Below are positions 43,955 to 53,063 of a stretch of 64,000 bases of DNA, in pieces (position 1 is the first letter of the stretch; each line of letters opens with the position of its first letter). The stretch is from the NCBI RefSeq assembly GCF_001866075.3, contig NZ_CP063356.1, positions 682,001 through 746,000 on the forward strand, written 5' to 3'. The notes below the pieces were generated by a model. The model saw only the letters and a list, made by a program, of their open reading frames with translations, made no database searches and had not been told where the DNA came from. The DNA is from Anaerobacillus isosaccharinicus. Its GTDB lineage: Bacteria > Bacillota > Bacilli > Bacillales > Anaerobacillaceae. The translations under genes were made by a program, and so were the position numbers.

Positions 43955-44554
43955 TCATTTAAACCAACCTTTTTCTTTAAAGCGAGTAATTGCCTCGATG
44001 CGATTACTAACATCAAGCTTATCTAGTATAGAGGAGATATAATTACGGACAGTTCCTGTTGTAATAAAAAGCTGGCCTGCAATCTCCTTTGTGCTTTTCC
44101 CCTCAGACATTAAAACGAGAACTTCACTCTCACGTTCTGTTAACGGATTTTCCTCACTATAAACCTCGTCAACTAGTTCGGATGCATAGATACGCTTTCC
44201 TTCCATAACGCTACGTATGGCGCTAGCTAATTCGTCGCTAGGACTATCTTTCAACATATAACCGTCTACACCGGCTTTTACGGCTCTTTCAAAATAACCC
44301 GATCTTGCAAAGGTTGTTAAAATGATTACCTTACAACCGAAATCTTTTAATTCCTCCGCTGCCTCTAACCCACTTTTTATTGGCATTTCAATGTCCATAA
44401 TACAAATATCAGGGTCATGAAGGTAAACTAATTTGACTGCATCCTCACCATTGCTTGCTTTTCCTACAACTGACAAGTCATCCTCTAAATCTAAAAGGGC
44501 AGATAAAGCTCCTAAAAGCATTTTCTGATCCTCGGCAATGACAATTTTAATCAT
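43955..44554 (-). CDS. desR: Cold-shock response regulator DesR
   Basis: 199 residues from the ATG at 44554 (MIKIVIAEDQKMLLGALSAL). It follows B. subtilis DesR nearly throughout: phospho-Asp in CIMDIEMPIKSGLEAAEELKD (about residue 54), ILTTFARSGYF, and the helix-turn-helix block ending NRIEAITRFKEKGWFK. It overlaps desK by 8 bp. Phosphorylated DesR activates des when membrane lipids become too ordered. Confidence 0.95.
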   Translation of the reverse strand: MIKIVIAEDQKMLLGALSALLDLEDDLSVVGKASNGEDAVKLVYLHDPDICIMDIEMPIKSGLEAAEELKDFGCKVIILTTFARSGYFERAVKAGVDGYMLKDSPSDELASAIRSVMEGKRIYASELVDEVYSEENPLTERESEVLVLMSEGKSTKEIAGQLFITTGTVRNYISSILDKLDVSNRIEAITRFKEKGWFK

Positions 44555-45689
44555 AATCAACCTTCCCCTCCATTTGTTTAAAGACATTTGGCACGCGAAT
44601 AATTATCTTTGTTCCTTCCTCTGAGACAATTTCTAAACCACCGTTAACAAATTCAAGTCGTTCTTTCATTCCTTGGAGTCCATTGCCGGTGAAGTTTAAA
44701 TGAGAATTGCCTAATCCAATTCCATTATCTATTACTTTTGCGATTAATTCTGACTCTGATTGTTCTATGGCAATCGTACACGATGACGCGTTACTGTGCT
44801 TTACTACGTTTGTGACCGCCTCTTTTATACACATACTCACTACGTTCTCAGCAATGAGCGATGTATTTGCCAATTTCAAATTTCCCTCTATGCTAAAGCT
44901 AATTCCTGCTGCTTTTAAGATTTGCTCAACTCGATAAATTTCATCTTCTAGCTTTGTTCCACGCATTTTTGTAACCATTTCTCGAACTTCTTTTAGTGCA
45001 ATCCTTGCAGTAGCTTGAACATCTTTGATTTCTATACGGGCTTGGTTCGGATTTTTAATAATAAGTTTACTTGCTAAATCACTCTTTAAGCCAATTAACG
45101 AGAGCTTTTGCCCTAACGTATCATGTAAATCTCGTGATATCCGTTGTCTTTCTTCAAGCTTAACCAGTTCAGAAATCCGTTTATTTGCATCCTCTAACTG
45201 CCCCTGAAGCTTATCTTCTCTCGTCTTATTATACGTGCTTACAGGTAGCAAAATGACGGCAATTAAACTTAGCAAAACAAATGGCCACTGGGTAATTAAA
45301 ACTTGGTAGTGGATCGAAATAAAACCATAGTAAATGGTTGTAAATGTACTTGCAAGTAATATCCCATATAAAATAAAGAATGTAATTCTATTCTTAAGGT
45401 TACCTATAAAAAACGCCAAAAATAGAAAAAAGTAGATATATCCAAACAATAAACTCATTGCAGTGGCAATAGCTATTTGAATACTCGTCCAAAAGTAGAC
45501 AAGCCATCCTTTGGAGATGAAGGATAGCACGTAACATATAAAAAATCCGATAATCATACCAATTCCAAAAGCTACTTGGGACGTTGATGAAGATTGAAAA
45601 ATAAAGTAAAAAGGAAGGATGTAAAAAACAATCCAGACATAAGGACTAAGACCGGTACTCTTACGAAATCTTTCTTTTAAATTCTTCAT
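44547..45689 (-). CDS. desK: Membrane thermosensor histidine kinase DesK
   Basis: 380 residues from the ATG at 45689, with AGGTAGGGAAG upstream. Four or five membrane segments in the first 150 residues form the thickness-sensing bundle. A coiled linker leads to the phospho-acceptor His (about 189) in RQRISRDLHDTLGQKLSL, near the His188 of the B. subtilis protein. ATPase blocks are KEAVTNVVKHSNAS, DNGIGLG and GNGLQGMKERLEFVNGG. It acts as kinase in cold or rigid membranes and as phosphatase in fluid ones, by family knowledge. Confidence 0.94.
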   Translation of the reverse strand: MKNLKERFRKSTGLSPYVWIVFYILPFYFIFQSSSTSQVAFGIGMIIGFFICYVLSFISKGWLVYFWTSIQIAIATAMSLLFGYIYFFLFLAFFIGNLKNRITFFILYGILLASTFTTIYYGFISIHYQVLITQWPFVLLSLIAVILLPVSTYNKTREDKLQGQLEDANKRISELVKLEERQRISRDLHDTLGQKLSLIGLKSDLASKLIIKNPNQARIEIKDVQATARIALKEVREMVTKMRGTKLEDEIYRVEQILKAAGISFSIEGNLKLANTSLIAENVVSMCIKEAVTNVVKHSNASSCTIAIEQSESELIAKVIDNGIGLGNSHLNFTGNGLQGMKERLEFVNGGLEIVSEEGTKIIIRVPNVFKQMEGKVDYD

Positions 45690-45812
45690 CTCTTCCCTAC
45701 CTTCTCTCTCAAAATACAAAATAGTAAGAAAAACAAAGTTCCCGCAATAAATTTAACGGTAACCATGTTTCCCTTACCAAATCATTCCTTTTATTTTAGC
45801 ATAACGTTTTGC

Positions 45813-46880
45813 TTATTTTCTTGCAAGTTGGACCTTCTGTTTTTCTCCTTGACCCTCAAGAAAGTTCTTAACGGTTTCACGATTGTTTGCATAATTCTTT
45901 AGATCTTTAAAGCTGATGAATTTCTTACCTTTTTCATCCCAAAGGCGATAATTCAATGACTTAAAGCTTGTAGATAGCGTAATCGTTGTTGCTTTTTGAA
46001 GATCAACCGTTTCATTATGCACTTTTTCCAAATTATAGTTCGGCACTCTTGGACTAAGGTGATGAACGTGATGGAAACCAATATTACCAGTAATCCATTG
46101 AAGAACCTTTGGTAACTTATAATATGAGCTACCTTCTACAGCCGCTTGAATGTAACTCCACTCTTCTTCATTCTCAAAATATGAGTCTTCGAACTGATGT
46201 TGTACGTAAAACAACCAAATCCCTAGTAATCCAGCTACGAAAAAAATCGGTCCTTGGATCATTACAAATGCTTGCCAACCAATTAACCATGAAAGGAACG
46301 CATAAAGACCAATAATTGACACGTTTGTTACGTACGTATTGATTTTTTCCTTTGGTCTTGCGTCTTTACGATTAAAACGATATTCAATTAGAAAGACCGC
46401 AACCGGTCCTACAATTAGCATAATGAATGGATTACGATAAACACGATATGCAATGCGACGCCAAACAGGCGAAGCCGTATACTCTTCTACAGTTAGTAAC
46501 CACATATCACCAGTACCACGTTTATCAAGGTTTCCACTTGTTGCGTGGTGAACAGTATGAGTATGCTTCCATTGTTGATATGGAACTAACGTTAATACAC
46601 CTGTAATTGTACCTAAGATATCATTAGCTTTGCGACTCTTAAAAAACGATTGATGACAGCAGTCATGAAATAAGATAAATGTTCGCACCATGAAACCGGC
46701 TGCCATAATTAAAATTGGAAGTGTTAGCAAGTAAGATACTGAAAGACTTAAATATGCCACGTACCATAACAGTAGTAAAGGTCCTAACGTATTTATAATT
46801 TGGATGATACTCGCCTTCGTATCAATCTTTTCAAAAGGCGCTACATCTTTTTTTAGTTTTGAAATTTTAGATGCACTCAT
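45813..46880 (-). CDS. des: Membrane acyl-lipid desaturase Des
   Basis: 355 residues from the ATG at 46880 (MSASKISKLKKDV), preceded by AAGGAGGAG; an ORF extension upstream has none. The three histidine boxes are HDCCHQ, HTHTVHH and HHVHH, the di-iron site of membrane fatty-acid desaturases. Membrane segments flank the boxes. The whole protein follows B. subtilis Des, the delta-5 desaturase that inserts double bonds into existing phospholipid chains after cold shift. It is followed by its regulators desK and desR after 123 bp. Confidence 0.95.
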   Translation of the reverse strand: MSASKISKLKKDVAPFEKIDTKASIIQIINTLGPLLLLWYVAYLSLSVSYLLTLPILIMAAGFMVRTFILFHDCCHQSFFKSRKANDILGTITGVLTLVPYQQWKHTHTVHHATSGNLDKRGTGDMWLLTVEEYTASPVWRRIAYRVYRNPFIMLIVGPVAVFLIEYRFNRKDARPKEKINTYVTNVSIIGLYAFLSWLIGWQAFVMIQGPIFFVAGLLGIWLFYVQHQFEDSYFENEEEWSYIQAAVEGSSYYKLPKVLQWITGNIGFHHVHHLSPRVPNYNLEKVHNETVDLQKATTITLSTSFKSLNYRLWDEKGKKFISFKDLKNYANNRETVKNFLEGQGEKQKVQLARK

Positions 46881-46947
46881 TGATAAACTCCTCCTTAGTA
46901 ATTCCTTGTGGACTTCTGTGTCCTTTAATAACATTTTCACTATACTT

Positions 46948-47013
46948 ATTATAGAAAATAGCAGCCAATTCTATAAGGCATAAACGTCAGTTTATTGGGA
47001 TGACATTTGTCAT
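46948..47013 (-). promoter_or_regulatory. des promoter with DesR-type operator
   Basis: On the minus strand a TATAAT (complement of 46948-46953) lies about 70 bp before des without a good -35 box. A palindrome ATGACA-TT-TGTCAT (47000-47013) lies about 60-73 bp before the presumed start of transcription. B. subtilis DesR binds TCATGACAAATGTCAT-like sites in the same place. A weak -35 plus an upstream activator site fits the known control. Confidence 0.65.
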
Positions 47014-47115
47014 ATAGGACACACCTCTATTAGAAAAATCGCTTACCTCCAATCTATTACATTGATGGTATTTATTAGTAATAAAATATATTTTTATGTA
47101 TAGATAAGGAATTAG

Positions 47116-47220
47116 CAGAGTTCAAAAATAAAAGATGAATTCATTTCAAAACGTGCACAATTTGCCGTTATCGCTTCTCGCCTCCTTGCATTACAAGCAC
47201 AAGAGATTTTAGCTCAATAA
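47116..47220 (+). pseudogene. Start-less remnant of a small protein gene
   Basis: A frame reading DEFISKRAQFAVIASRLLAL, then QAQEILAQ and a stop at 47218-47220, is protein-like and ends right at a strong terminator. Upstream it meets a TAG (47113-47115) with no ATG, GTG or TTG between. It may be the end of a lost small gene, or start at an unusual codon. I do not recognise the family. Confidence 0.35.
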
Positions 47221-47221
47221 A

Positions 47222-47262
47222 AAAAGAAGTGTGTCTCTTTATAGAAGAGACACACTTCTTTT
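47222..47262. terminator. Perfect terminator hairpin, left copy of a 41-bp target duplication
   Basis: An 18-bp perfect stem with loop TATAG and T-rich ends. It directly follows the remnant at 47116-47220. The identical 41 bp occur at 48972-49012, on the other side of the insertion sequence. Confidence 0.93.
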
Positions 47263-47379
47263 CAGGCTGTTGAGAAAGTCTCAACAGCCTGTTTTCATGA
47301 TTAAACTATGTAAATTTTTCCAGTAGCCGAGCGTTGCTTGGCTCTTCACAAACAAAAGGTGGCGTTTAGGAGATAACAA

Positions 47380-47423
47380 GAGCCGTGAGACAATTTATAT
47401 TGTCTCACGGCTCTCTCTTTTTA
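47380..47423 (+). terminator. Internal terminator shielding the IS transposase gene
   Basis: GAGCCGTGAGACAAT pairs perfectly with ATTGTCTCACGGCTC (47399-47413), 4-nt loop, then TCTCTTTTT. It would stop transcription entering the element from the left. Confidence 0.88.
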
Positions 47424-47514
47424 TTTTATAAAACGGTCTAAAATCAATAATTATAACTGACTATTCAGATAAGTGTAGTATAATATTTGTATAGACTAAT
47501 TTGAGGTGATATTC

Positions 47515-48867
47515 ATGCTAAAGCCTAGAAAAGAAAAACAAATTGAGTTTGAAATGGTAACCATTGATCAGCTAGTCCCTGAAGATCATGAACTAAGAAT
47601 TATTGATAAATACATAGATTTCTCTTTTATCTACGATAAAGTAAAGGGTTACTATTGTGCAGATAATGGACGACCACCAATTGATCCTGTCATGCTATTT
47701 AAGATGATGTTTATTGGTTATTTATACGGAATTCGGTCGGAACGCAGATTAGAAAAAGAAATTCAAACCAATATGGCTTACCGATGGTTCCTTGGCCTTG
47801 GAATAACAGAACGTGTTCCTCATCATTCTACGATTAGTTTTAATCGACATAAACGGTTTGATGGGACCAGTGCTTTTCAGGATATCTTTGATGAAGTAGT
47901 AGAATTGGCGATGAAACATCGAATGGTTGGTGGCCGGGTTTTATTTACTGATTCCACACATTTAAAAGCGAACGCAAATAAAAAAAAGTTTGTGAAAAAA
48001 ACTGTTCAATCCCCTACTAGAACTTATATAAAAGAGCTAGATGCAGCTATTGAAGAAAGCCGTCGTGAGCATGGAAAAAAGCCTTTAAAAGCTAGGGAGG
48101 AAGTGAGTGAAGAAAAAGAAATAAAAGAAAGTACAACAGACCCTGAGAGCGGGTATATGTACCGAGAGGGGAAACCTGAGGGATTTTTTTACCTTGATCA
48201 CCGTACAACCGATATGAAATTTAACATCATCACGGATGTTCATGTAACTCCAGGAAATGTCCACGATTCACAACCTTATATTGAAAGATTAGAACGTCAA
48301 ATTGAGCGATTTGGTTTTAAAGTTGAAGCAGCTGCCACTGATTCTGGTTACTATACAGCATGGATTTGTAAGAAACTCGAAGAGATGAAAATTATGGGTG
48401 TCATTGGTTATCGTCGTTTTCATCCAACACGAGGGCTATTTCCTAAGTGGAAATTCAAATTTGATAAAGAAACTGATACTTACGCATGTCCAAATAACCA
48501 AAATTTATATTACAAGACTACCTCAAGAGAAGGGTATCAAGAATACCATTCCGATCCAAAGCAATGTAAGGACTGTCCGCTACTCTCGGAATGTACAAGG
48601 AGCCGAAATCAGAAAAAGGTAGTGACTAGACATGTTTGGGAAGAAAGTAAAGAACTGATTAGAAAAAACCGTCTTTCTGATACAGGAAAGATGCTTTATA
48701 AAAAAAGAAAAGAAACAGTTGAGCGAAGCTTTGCGGATTCAAAAGAACTCCACGGGCTTCGCTACTGCCGGTTACGAGGCAGAGAACATGTTCAAGAGCA
48801 AGCGCTAATGACAGCAGCTGCTCAGAACATCAAAAAGATCGCAAACCACCTAGCCAAGATGGCATAG
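47515..48867 (+). CDS. IS1182-family transposase
   Basis: 450 residues from the ATG at 47515, with GAGGTG upstream. The N-terminal DUF772 block reads [30 protein letters not shown] residues: D in [15 protein letters not shown] in [13 protein letters not shown] in [23 protein letters not shown] zinc-ribbon insert ([19 protein letters not shown]) precedes the last block. It differs clearly from the transposase at 31053, so the two elements are not recent copies of each other. The stop codon lies within a hairpin (AAACCACCTA/TAGGTGGTTT). Confidence 0.94.
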   Translation: MLKPRKEKQIEFEMVTIDQLVPEDHELRIIDKYIDFSFIYDKVKGYYCADNGRPPIDPVMLFKMMFIGYLYGIRSERRLEKEIQTNMAYRWFLGLGITERVPHHSTISFNRHKRFDGTSAFQDIFDEVVELAMKHRMVGGRVLFTDSTHLKANANKKKFVKKTVQSPTRTYIKELDAAIEESRREHGKKPLKAREEVSEEKEIKESTTDPESGYMYREGKPEGFFYLDHRTTDMKFNIITDVHVTPGNVHDSQPYIERLERQIERFGFKVEAAATDSGYYTAWICKKLEEMKIMGVIGYRRFHPTRGLFPKWKFKFDKETDTYACPNNQNLYYKTTSREGYQEYHSDPKQCKDCPLLSECTRSRNQKKVVTRHVWEESKELIRKNRLSDTGKMLYKKRKETVERSFADSKELHGLRYCRLRGREHVQEQALMTAAAQNIKKIANHLAKMA

Positions 48868-48971
48868 GTGGTTTGCGAACTGCTTTTTTTCTGTTTTTAT
48901 AAAACCAACTATACAAAAATAAAGAAACCCAATGTAAAAATGAATTTTACATTGGGTTTCTCGACACTCTG

Positions 48972-49012
48972 AAAAGAAGTGTGTCTCTTTATAGAAGAGA
49001 CACACTTCTTTT
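48972..49012. terminator. Perfect terminator hairpin, right copy of the 41-bp duplication
   Basis: Identical to 47222-47262. It now serves as the terminator of the methyltransferase gene that reads towards it from the right. Confidence 0.93.
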
Positions 49013-49017
49013 ATTCT

Positions 49018-49626
49018 TCAGTAATCTAATCGATAGATTAAAAACCTCTCGTTAGGATTTTTCTCATATGCGCCTGGCAAAGTAACTTCCTTTCTTAACC
49101 TAAAAGAAGAGTAGTTTTCTAAATAAAAGATATAGTCTTCTGATGGATAATAAAGAATGATCTCTACTTCCCGTGCTGATGTCTCTACTGAAACTAAAAT
49201 GTTCTTAACGACATTCATAAACACTTGAACAGAAAACGGATTGAAAAAATAAAAGTGGTTATCTAAAGGATCAATTTCATATTCTTCTGCTAAGCTACAG
49301 TGAAAATGGATTTTCTCAATGCTTTTATTCGTTTTCTTCAAATAACTATCCAGATTAGCGACTGCCTCTTGGTAAAAAGTGTCGTTCATCTCTACCCCTA
49401 CGACAGTAGCACTGCATAGATAATTAACATAGAAATTTAATCGACCTTTACCACAGCCAAAGTCAACAACACGATCACTGCTCTTCAATTCATAATTAAC
49501 AAACAATACTTCTAGGGCACTATATGGCGTTGCCTCATAACGATGATAATGGAAAGACGGATGGTTTCCCTTTTGATCTCCTCCCGTCTTTATACTGAGT
49601 CGTTCATCATAATCCGGTTCTTTCAT
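49018..49626 (-). CDS. SAM-dependent methyltransferase
   Basis: 202 residues from the ATG at 49626; AGGAG lies seven bases upstream, and the TTG six codons earlier is inside that region. Motif I is VVDFGCGKGRLNF (about residue 54), motif II VVGVEMND, and the acidic/aromatic HFYFFNPFS follows at motif IV. This is the small class I methyltransferase fold. Substrate unknown. It is closed by the duplicated terminator. Confidence 0.85.
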   Translation of the reverse strand: MKEPDYDERLSIKTGGDQKGNHPSFHYHRYEATPYSALEVLFVNYELKSSDRVVDFGCGKGRLNFYVNYLCSATVVGVEMNDTFYQEAVANLDSYLKKTNKSIEKIHFHCSLAEEYEIDPLDNHFYFFNPFSVQVFMNVVKNILVSVETSAREVEIILYYPSEDYIFYLENYSSFRLRKEVTLPGAYEKNPNERFLIYRLDY

Positions 49627-49710
49627 TCGTTCACTCCTAATCAAGCAAGAGTATTTTACCTAATAATAACATATTACTCTTGATCAATAGGAGTATAACA
49701 AGGTTTAGTA

Positions 49711-51105
49711 TTAGGCATGTTTTTGAAGATTAATACACTGCTGACGATAAGCATCTGACTCGTAATTCATGCCCAGTTCACGGTAAACTTTCGCTAACCA
49801 TTGGAGAGGTTTTGGATTACTACCGTCAAGTTCCATCTCCCAACTGAAACATTCAATCGCTTTATCAAACTGTTTAAATTCATAGTATAGCTCTCCGAGA
49901 ATTTGCATTTCATCTAAATCTTCACTAAGTTTTTGCATTAAATCGATCTTTTCAAAAAGCACAAGAGTATTTTTGTTTTTCTTAAAAGGCATTAGCCCTG
50001 TTTTGATATCGGCCAATTCTTTAGTCTTAAATAAAGTAATAATGTATTTAGTAAGTAACTTTTCAGCCTTTTCTGGGAACATGGCTATCACTGGGCTCAA
50101 CAATGTATAGAACGTTTTTTCATCTATAGCTTGAGCAGCTAAATCTGAATTGCTCAAAATCTCTCCCATTGTAAGAACTTGATTGTTGCTAAGCTTAAAT
50201 TCATTATTTTTCATTAAGTTAAAAATTTTATCGATTTCTCTCGTTTCTATATATTTATTGAATAGATCTTCTTGTAAAGGTAGGAAGGTGGGAATTTTAG
50301 TGGCTAGTTCAGCTAAAATAATATCAATTTCAGTTTTATTAAAATGCTTTTCAAGTAGTGTTTTCAAAGGGAGATAGTAGTCGTTTAAAGGGGTTTTCGT
50401 TAATTTATAACAATACAAAGCAATCAAATCCATCCAGCGGTTTTCTTTCTCCATACTAGAAACTAATTGCTGAAAACATCGATTTTCATCTTTTTTTCCA
50501 TACAGTGTTTTTTCGGCAAAAATAATGTCTTTTGTAAATAGTGCTTCCGATTTCTCATTGTATTGAACAGACAATTTACTAAAGCTTCGATCACTAGCAA
50601 GATTTTTCACCCAACTATTTTTTGGAGCGAAGTCCATTAAAATACGGACAATTTGATAACCTAGTAACATCTGTCCATTACGACGGAATTCATAAAATGT
50701 AGTTTGAATTTCAGTAAACAATTGCTTTTTTGGAATAAACGATTCAAAGAAGGTTAGAATGAATGTTTTTTCTTGGGGAGTATATTGCTTTTCTAGTTTT
50801 TTTAGAAGTGGTTTTAGACTGGTCATTTGGAAAGGTTGCTTGGCGGAAAGTAATGCATAAATTAACGGATGGTCGTTGTCAAACACCATGCCTTTTTTAA
50901 AAGCATACTCAATATATGATTTACGGCGGAGTTTCGTTGGTTTGAATGCAGTCAGGAAATTGTACTTATAAAAAAACAGATAATAAACCTCGTTTGTTTC
51001 ACTAAACGCCTCAATGATTTGCCCTCTCAAATAGAAGGAGACCCGCTTTGCTCTTAGTGGAATTGGCTTTTTATGATCAAATAGTAAGATTTGGTCTTCA
51101 TTCAT
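49711..51105 (-). CDS. Large helical protein with C-terminal TPR-like repeats
   Basis: 464 residues from the ATG at 51105 (MNEDQILLFDHKKPIPL); GGGGGT lies upstream, and 20 earlier codons overlap that site. The N-terminus looks beta-rich, the rest is helical. The last 70 residues (LGELYYEFKQFDKAIECFSWEMELDGSNPKPLQWLAKVYRELG) form about two tetratricopeptide repeats. No signal or membrane segment. I do not recognise the family; the TPRs suggest a protein-protein contact role. Confidence 0.7.
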   Translation of the reverse strand: MNEDQILLFDHKKPIPLRAKRVSFYLRGQIIEAFSETNEVYYLFFYKYNFLTAFKPTKLRRKSYIEYAFKKGMVFDNDHPLIYALLSAKQPFQMTSLKPLLKKLEKQYTPQEKTFILTFFESFIPKKQLFTEIQTTFYEFRRNGQMLLGYQIVRILMDFAPKNSWVKNLASDRSFSKLSVQYNEKSEALFTKDIIFAEKTLYGKKDENRCFQQLVSSMEKENRWMDLIALYCYKLTKTPLNDYYLPLKTLLEKHFNKTEIDIILAELATKIPTFLPLQEDLFNKYIETREIDKIFNLMKNNEFKLSNNQVLTMGEILSNSDLAAQAIDEKTFYTLLSPVIAMFPEKAEKLLTKYIITLFKTKELADIKTGLMPFKKNKNTLVLFEKIDLMQKLSEDLDEMQILGELYYEFKQFDKAIECFSWEMELDGSNPKPLQWLAKVYRELGMNYESDAYRQQCINLQKHA

Positions 51106-51271
51106 ATCATATACCCCCTGTCTTTGAATATAAGTATACCATATTTTTAAAAGAAACTCTTCCACTGTAGTTGATTGCTTAATCAGCCTTTCACCCGTTC
51201 TTTTTTTAGTTCATCCGTCATACCTTGATAAAAATTGATTTTTTACGATAAACCTAAGGAGTGTGGGCTTC

Positions 51272-51568
51272 ATGAATACACAAGATAGGGACAATCAATT
51301 AACAGTTCAGGAGAAAAAAATGTATTTGACTGGTGCTTTTATATTTATAGTAGGTTTTACATGCACAATTTTTTTTGGAGATTTCTTCTCACCACTCAAA
51401 CTGTTACAACTCCGTTTATCAATTGTTGGTACGGGCCTCCTCTATAATCTAGCAGTTTACATTTATCACGACCGAACTCAAAAGCAGCTTCAAGAAAAAC
51501 GAGGCCAAATAGAACATGGTATTATCATTTTATTTAATGGTAAAGAGCTAGAAGAAAAGAAACACTAG
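51272..51568 (+). CDS. Small two-TM membrane protein
   Basis: 98 residues from the ATG at 51272, ten bases after AAGGAG; a GTG three codons earlier touches that site. Two membrane segments (MYLTGAFIFIVGFTCTIFFG and LQLRLSIVGTGLLYNLAVYIY) are followed by a charged tail. Function unknown and no family recognised. It is divergent from the TPR-like gene. Confidence 0.65.
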   Translation: MNTQDRDNQLTVQEKKMYLTGAFIFIVGFTCTIFFGDFFSPLKLLQLRLSIVGTGLLYNLAVYIYHDRTQKQLQEKRGQIEHGIIILFNGKELEEKKH

Positions 51569-51671
51569 CTCTTTACTTTTTTGTAACTAAGCCTTTCACA
51601 GTTTGTTCACCATTTCACAATACAATGTTCACAAGTAGGACGGTCGCAACTATCCCTTTGATTATATACTA

Positions 51672-51698
51672 TTAGTGAAGATAGTTAGTGATCACTAA
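51672..51698. promoter_or_regulatory. TTAGTGATCACTAA palindrome with an extra half-site
   Basis: A perfect 14-bp palindrome at 51685-51698 is preceded by a half-site TTAGTGA at 51672-51678, 13 bp apart, just after a TATACT that could be a -10 box. This is a repressor-like position in front of the DoxX gene. The binding protein is unknown; the TetR encoded at 52406 is one candidate. Confidence 0.45.
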
Positions 51699-51792
51699 AC
51701 CACCCGATCGAGAAAGCAATCGATCAACCACATGAAGTACGACTAGACCGATCATTCACTATCAATCAAATACGATGAGGAGATGATCCATT

Positions 51793-52302
51793 ATGGTCAT
51801 GAATTTCTTAAGAAACAATCAAATTGCAGCAGGTTTATTAGCAGTATTACGTGTATATTTAGGTTGGAGCTGGCTGAAGGCTGGTTGGGGCAAAGTAACA
51901 GGTGACCCTTTCAATGCTGGAGGTTACTTGAATGGGGCAGTTAATAACCCAGTCGTAAGTAACGGGGAAGTGGTTTATCCAACTTATCTAGCATTCTTAG
52001 AAAAATTTGCCATTCCAAATGCAGAAATATTTAGTTTTATGGTTGCATGGGGGGAAGTGCTTGTAGGTCTTGGACTAATTCTTGGTGTTTTAACAACTTA
52101 TGCAGCATTCTTCGGTGTCGTCATGAACTTTGCGTTTATGTTTGCTGGAACTGTATCATCAAATCCTTGGATGATTTTACTATCAATCTTTATCTTAGTA
52201 GCCGGTTACAATGCAGGGCGCTTCGGTGGTGACCGTTGGGTAATGCCTTATTTAAAAAATCTAATTTTTAAAAATAAATCTAATAAAAATATTTCAGTTT
52301 AA
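51793..52302 (+). CDS. DoxX/DoxD-family membrane protein
   Basis: 169 residues with four membrane segments. LLAVLRVYLGWSWLKAGWGKV is the DoxX signature, followed by a hydrophilic loop (GGYLNGAVNNPVVSNGEVVYP) like that of the DoxD subunit of thiosulfate:quinone oxidoreductase. FSFMVAWGEVLVGLGLILGVLTTYAAFFG completes the pattern. In Bacillus, DoxX-like proteins are often tied to thiol or quinone stress. GAGGAG lies before the ATG. Closed by a terminator. Confidence 0.87.
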   Translation: MVMNFLRNNQIAAGLLAVLRVYLGWSWLKAGWGKVTGDPFNAGGYLNGAVNNPVVSNGEVVYPTYLAFLEKFAIPNAEIFSFMVAWGEVLVGLGLILGVLTTYAAFFGVVMNFAFMFAGTVSSNPWMILLSIFILVAGYNAGRFGGDRWVMPYLKNLIFKNKSNKNISV

Positions 52303-52310
52303 TACTATGA

Positions 52311-52337
52311 AAAAGCACGGTTGCCCGTGCTTTTCGT
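52311..52337 (+). terminator. Terminator after the DoxX gene
   Basis: AAAAGCACGG pairs with CCGTGCTTTT around a TTGC loop (52311-52334). Confidence 0.8.
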
Positions 52338-52405
52338 GTGAAAAGTCACAGAGTATTCTCCTAAAATACACTATTATTACTTTAAGTTAATTAGGAGGAA
52401 AAATC

Positions 52406-52999
52406 ATGGTTGAAAATCAAGATGCACTAACATCGACAGACGACAAAATTTTATCGGCAGCCATTACCTTAATGGAGAAAAAAGGGTATAAAGCTGCAAC
52501 AATGAAAGATATTGCTGAATTTGCTGGCTTTAGCGACATGACTTTATTTCGTCGTTTTGGGAGCAAAAAAGCAATACTAGATGCTGCAGTAGAAAGATAC
52601 TCTTACACTGTTTCGATGAAGAAAATATTTGAAGAAGAAATCGTCTATGATATTGAACATGATTTAGCGTTAATTGCCAAAACCTATCAAAAATATATGA
52701 AGAAAAACCAAAAAATTGTCATGCTTGCTTTTCAAGAACGTCATAATCATCCAGAAATTGCTCATAAAACTGCGGAAAACCCTAAACAATTAAAAGAAAA
52801 CTTAATGATATATTTAAATAAGATGGTTCAAAAAGGTAAGATTAAAAGTAGTAATATTGAAGCTGTCGCCATGTCTTTTTTATGGATGAACCTCGGATTT
52901 TTTATGGCGCAATTCGTAGCAGGAGATCAAGTTTCTCCAATTGGAGAAGACGAGTTTATTAAAAGCAGTTGTACACTCTTTAAATCGGGAATTAATTGA
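52406..52999 (+). CDS. TetR-family transcriptional regulator
   Basis: 197 residues. The N-terminal helix-turn-helix is KILSAAITLMEKKGYKAATMKDIAEFAGFSDMTLFRRFGSKKAILDA, the standard TetR pattern. The C-terminal ligand domain is helical and not assignable. GGAGG precedes the ATG. It lies on the same strand after the DoxX gene but beyond a terminator. Two kinds of palindrome in the window (51685 and 25073/55083) are possible targets. Confidence 0.9.
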   Translation: MVENQDALTSTDDKILSAAITLMEKKGYKAATMKDIAEFAGFSDMTLFRRFGSKKAILDAAVERYSYTVSMKKIFEEEIVYDIEHDLALIAKTYQKYMKKNQKIVMLAFQERHNHPEIAHKTAENPKQLKENLMIYLNKMVQKGKIKSSNIEAVAMSFLWMNLGFFMAQFVAGDQVSPIGEDEFIKSSCTLFKSGIN

Positions 53000-53028
53000 C
53001 CACCCACTTTTCAATACAAAAATACAAG

Positions 53029-53063
53029 AAACAGCGGATATGCCATGCAGATCCGCTGTTTTT
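53029..53063. terminator. Bidirectional terminator
   Basis: AACAGCGGAT pairs with ATCCGCTGTT around an 11-nt loop, T run on the plus side. It lies between the convergent TetR and ZIP genes and touches the ZIP stop codon. Confidence 0.87.

Larger units (their letters stand above)
47263..48971 (+). mobile_element. IS1182-type insertion sequence (1709 bp) inserted at a terminator
   Basis: Inverted ends CAGGCTGTTGAGAAA (47263-47277) and CAGAGTGTCGAGAAA (complement of 48957-48971). Both ends directly abut the two 41-bp copies of the terminator hairpin. The IS1182 family is known for long, variable duplications and palindromic targets. Inside, hairpins sit before and after the transposase gene. 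The transposase is intact. Confidence 0.93.
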
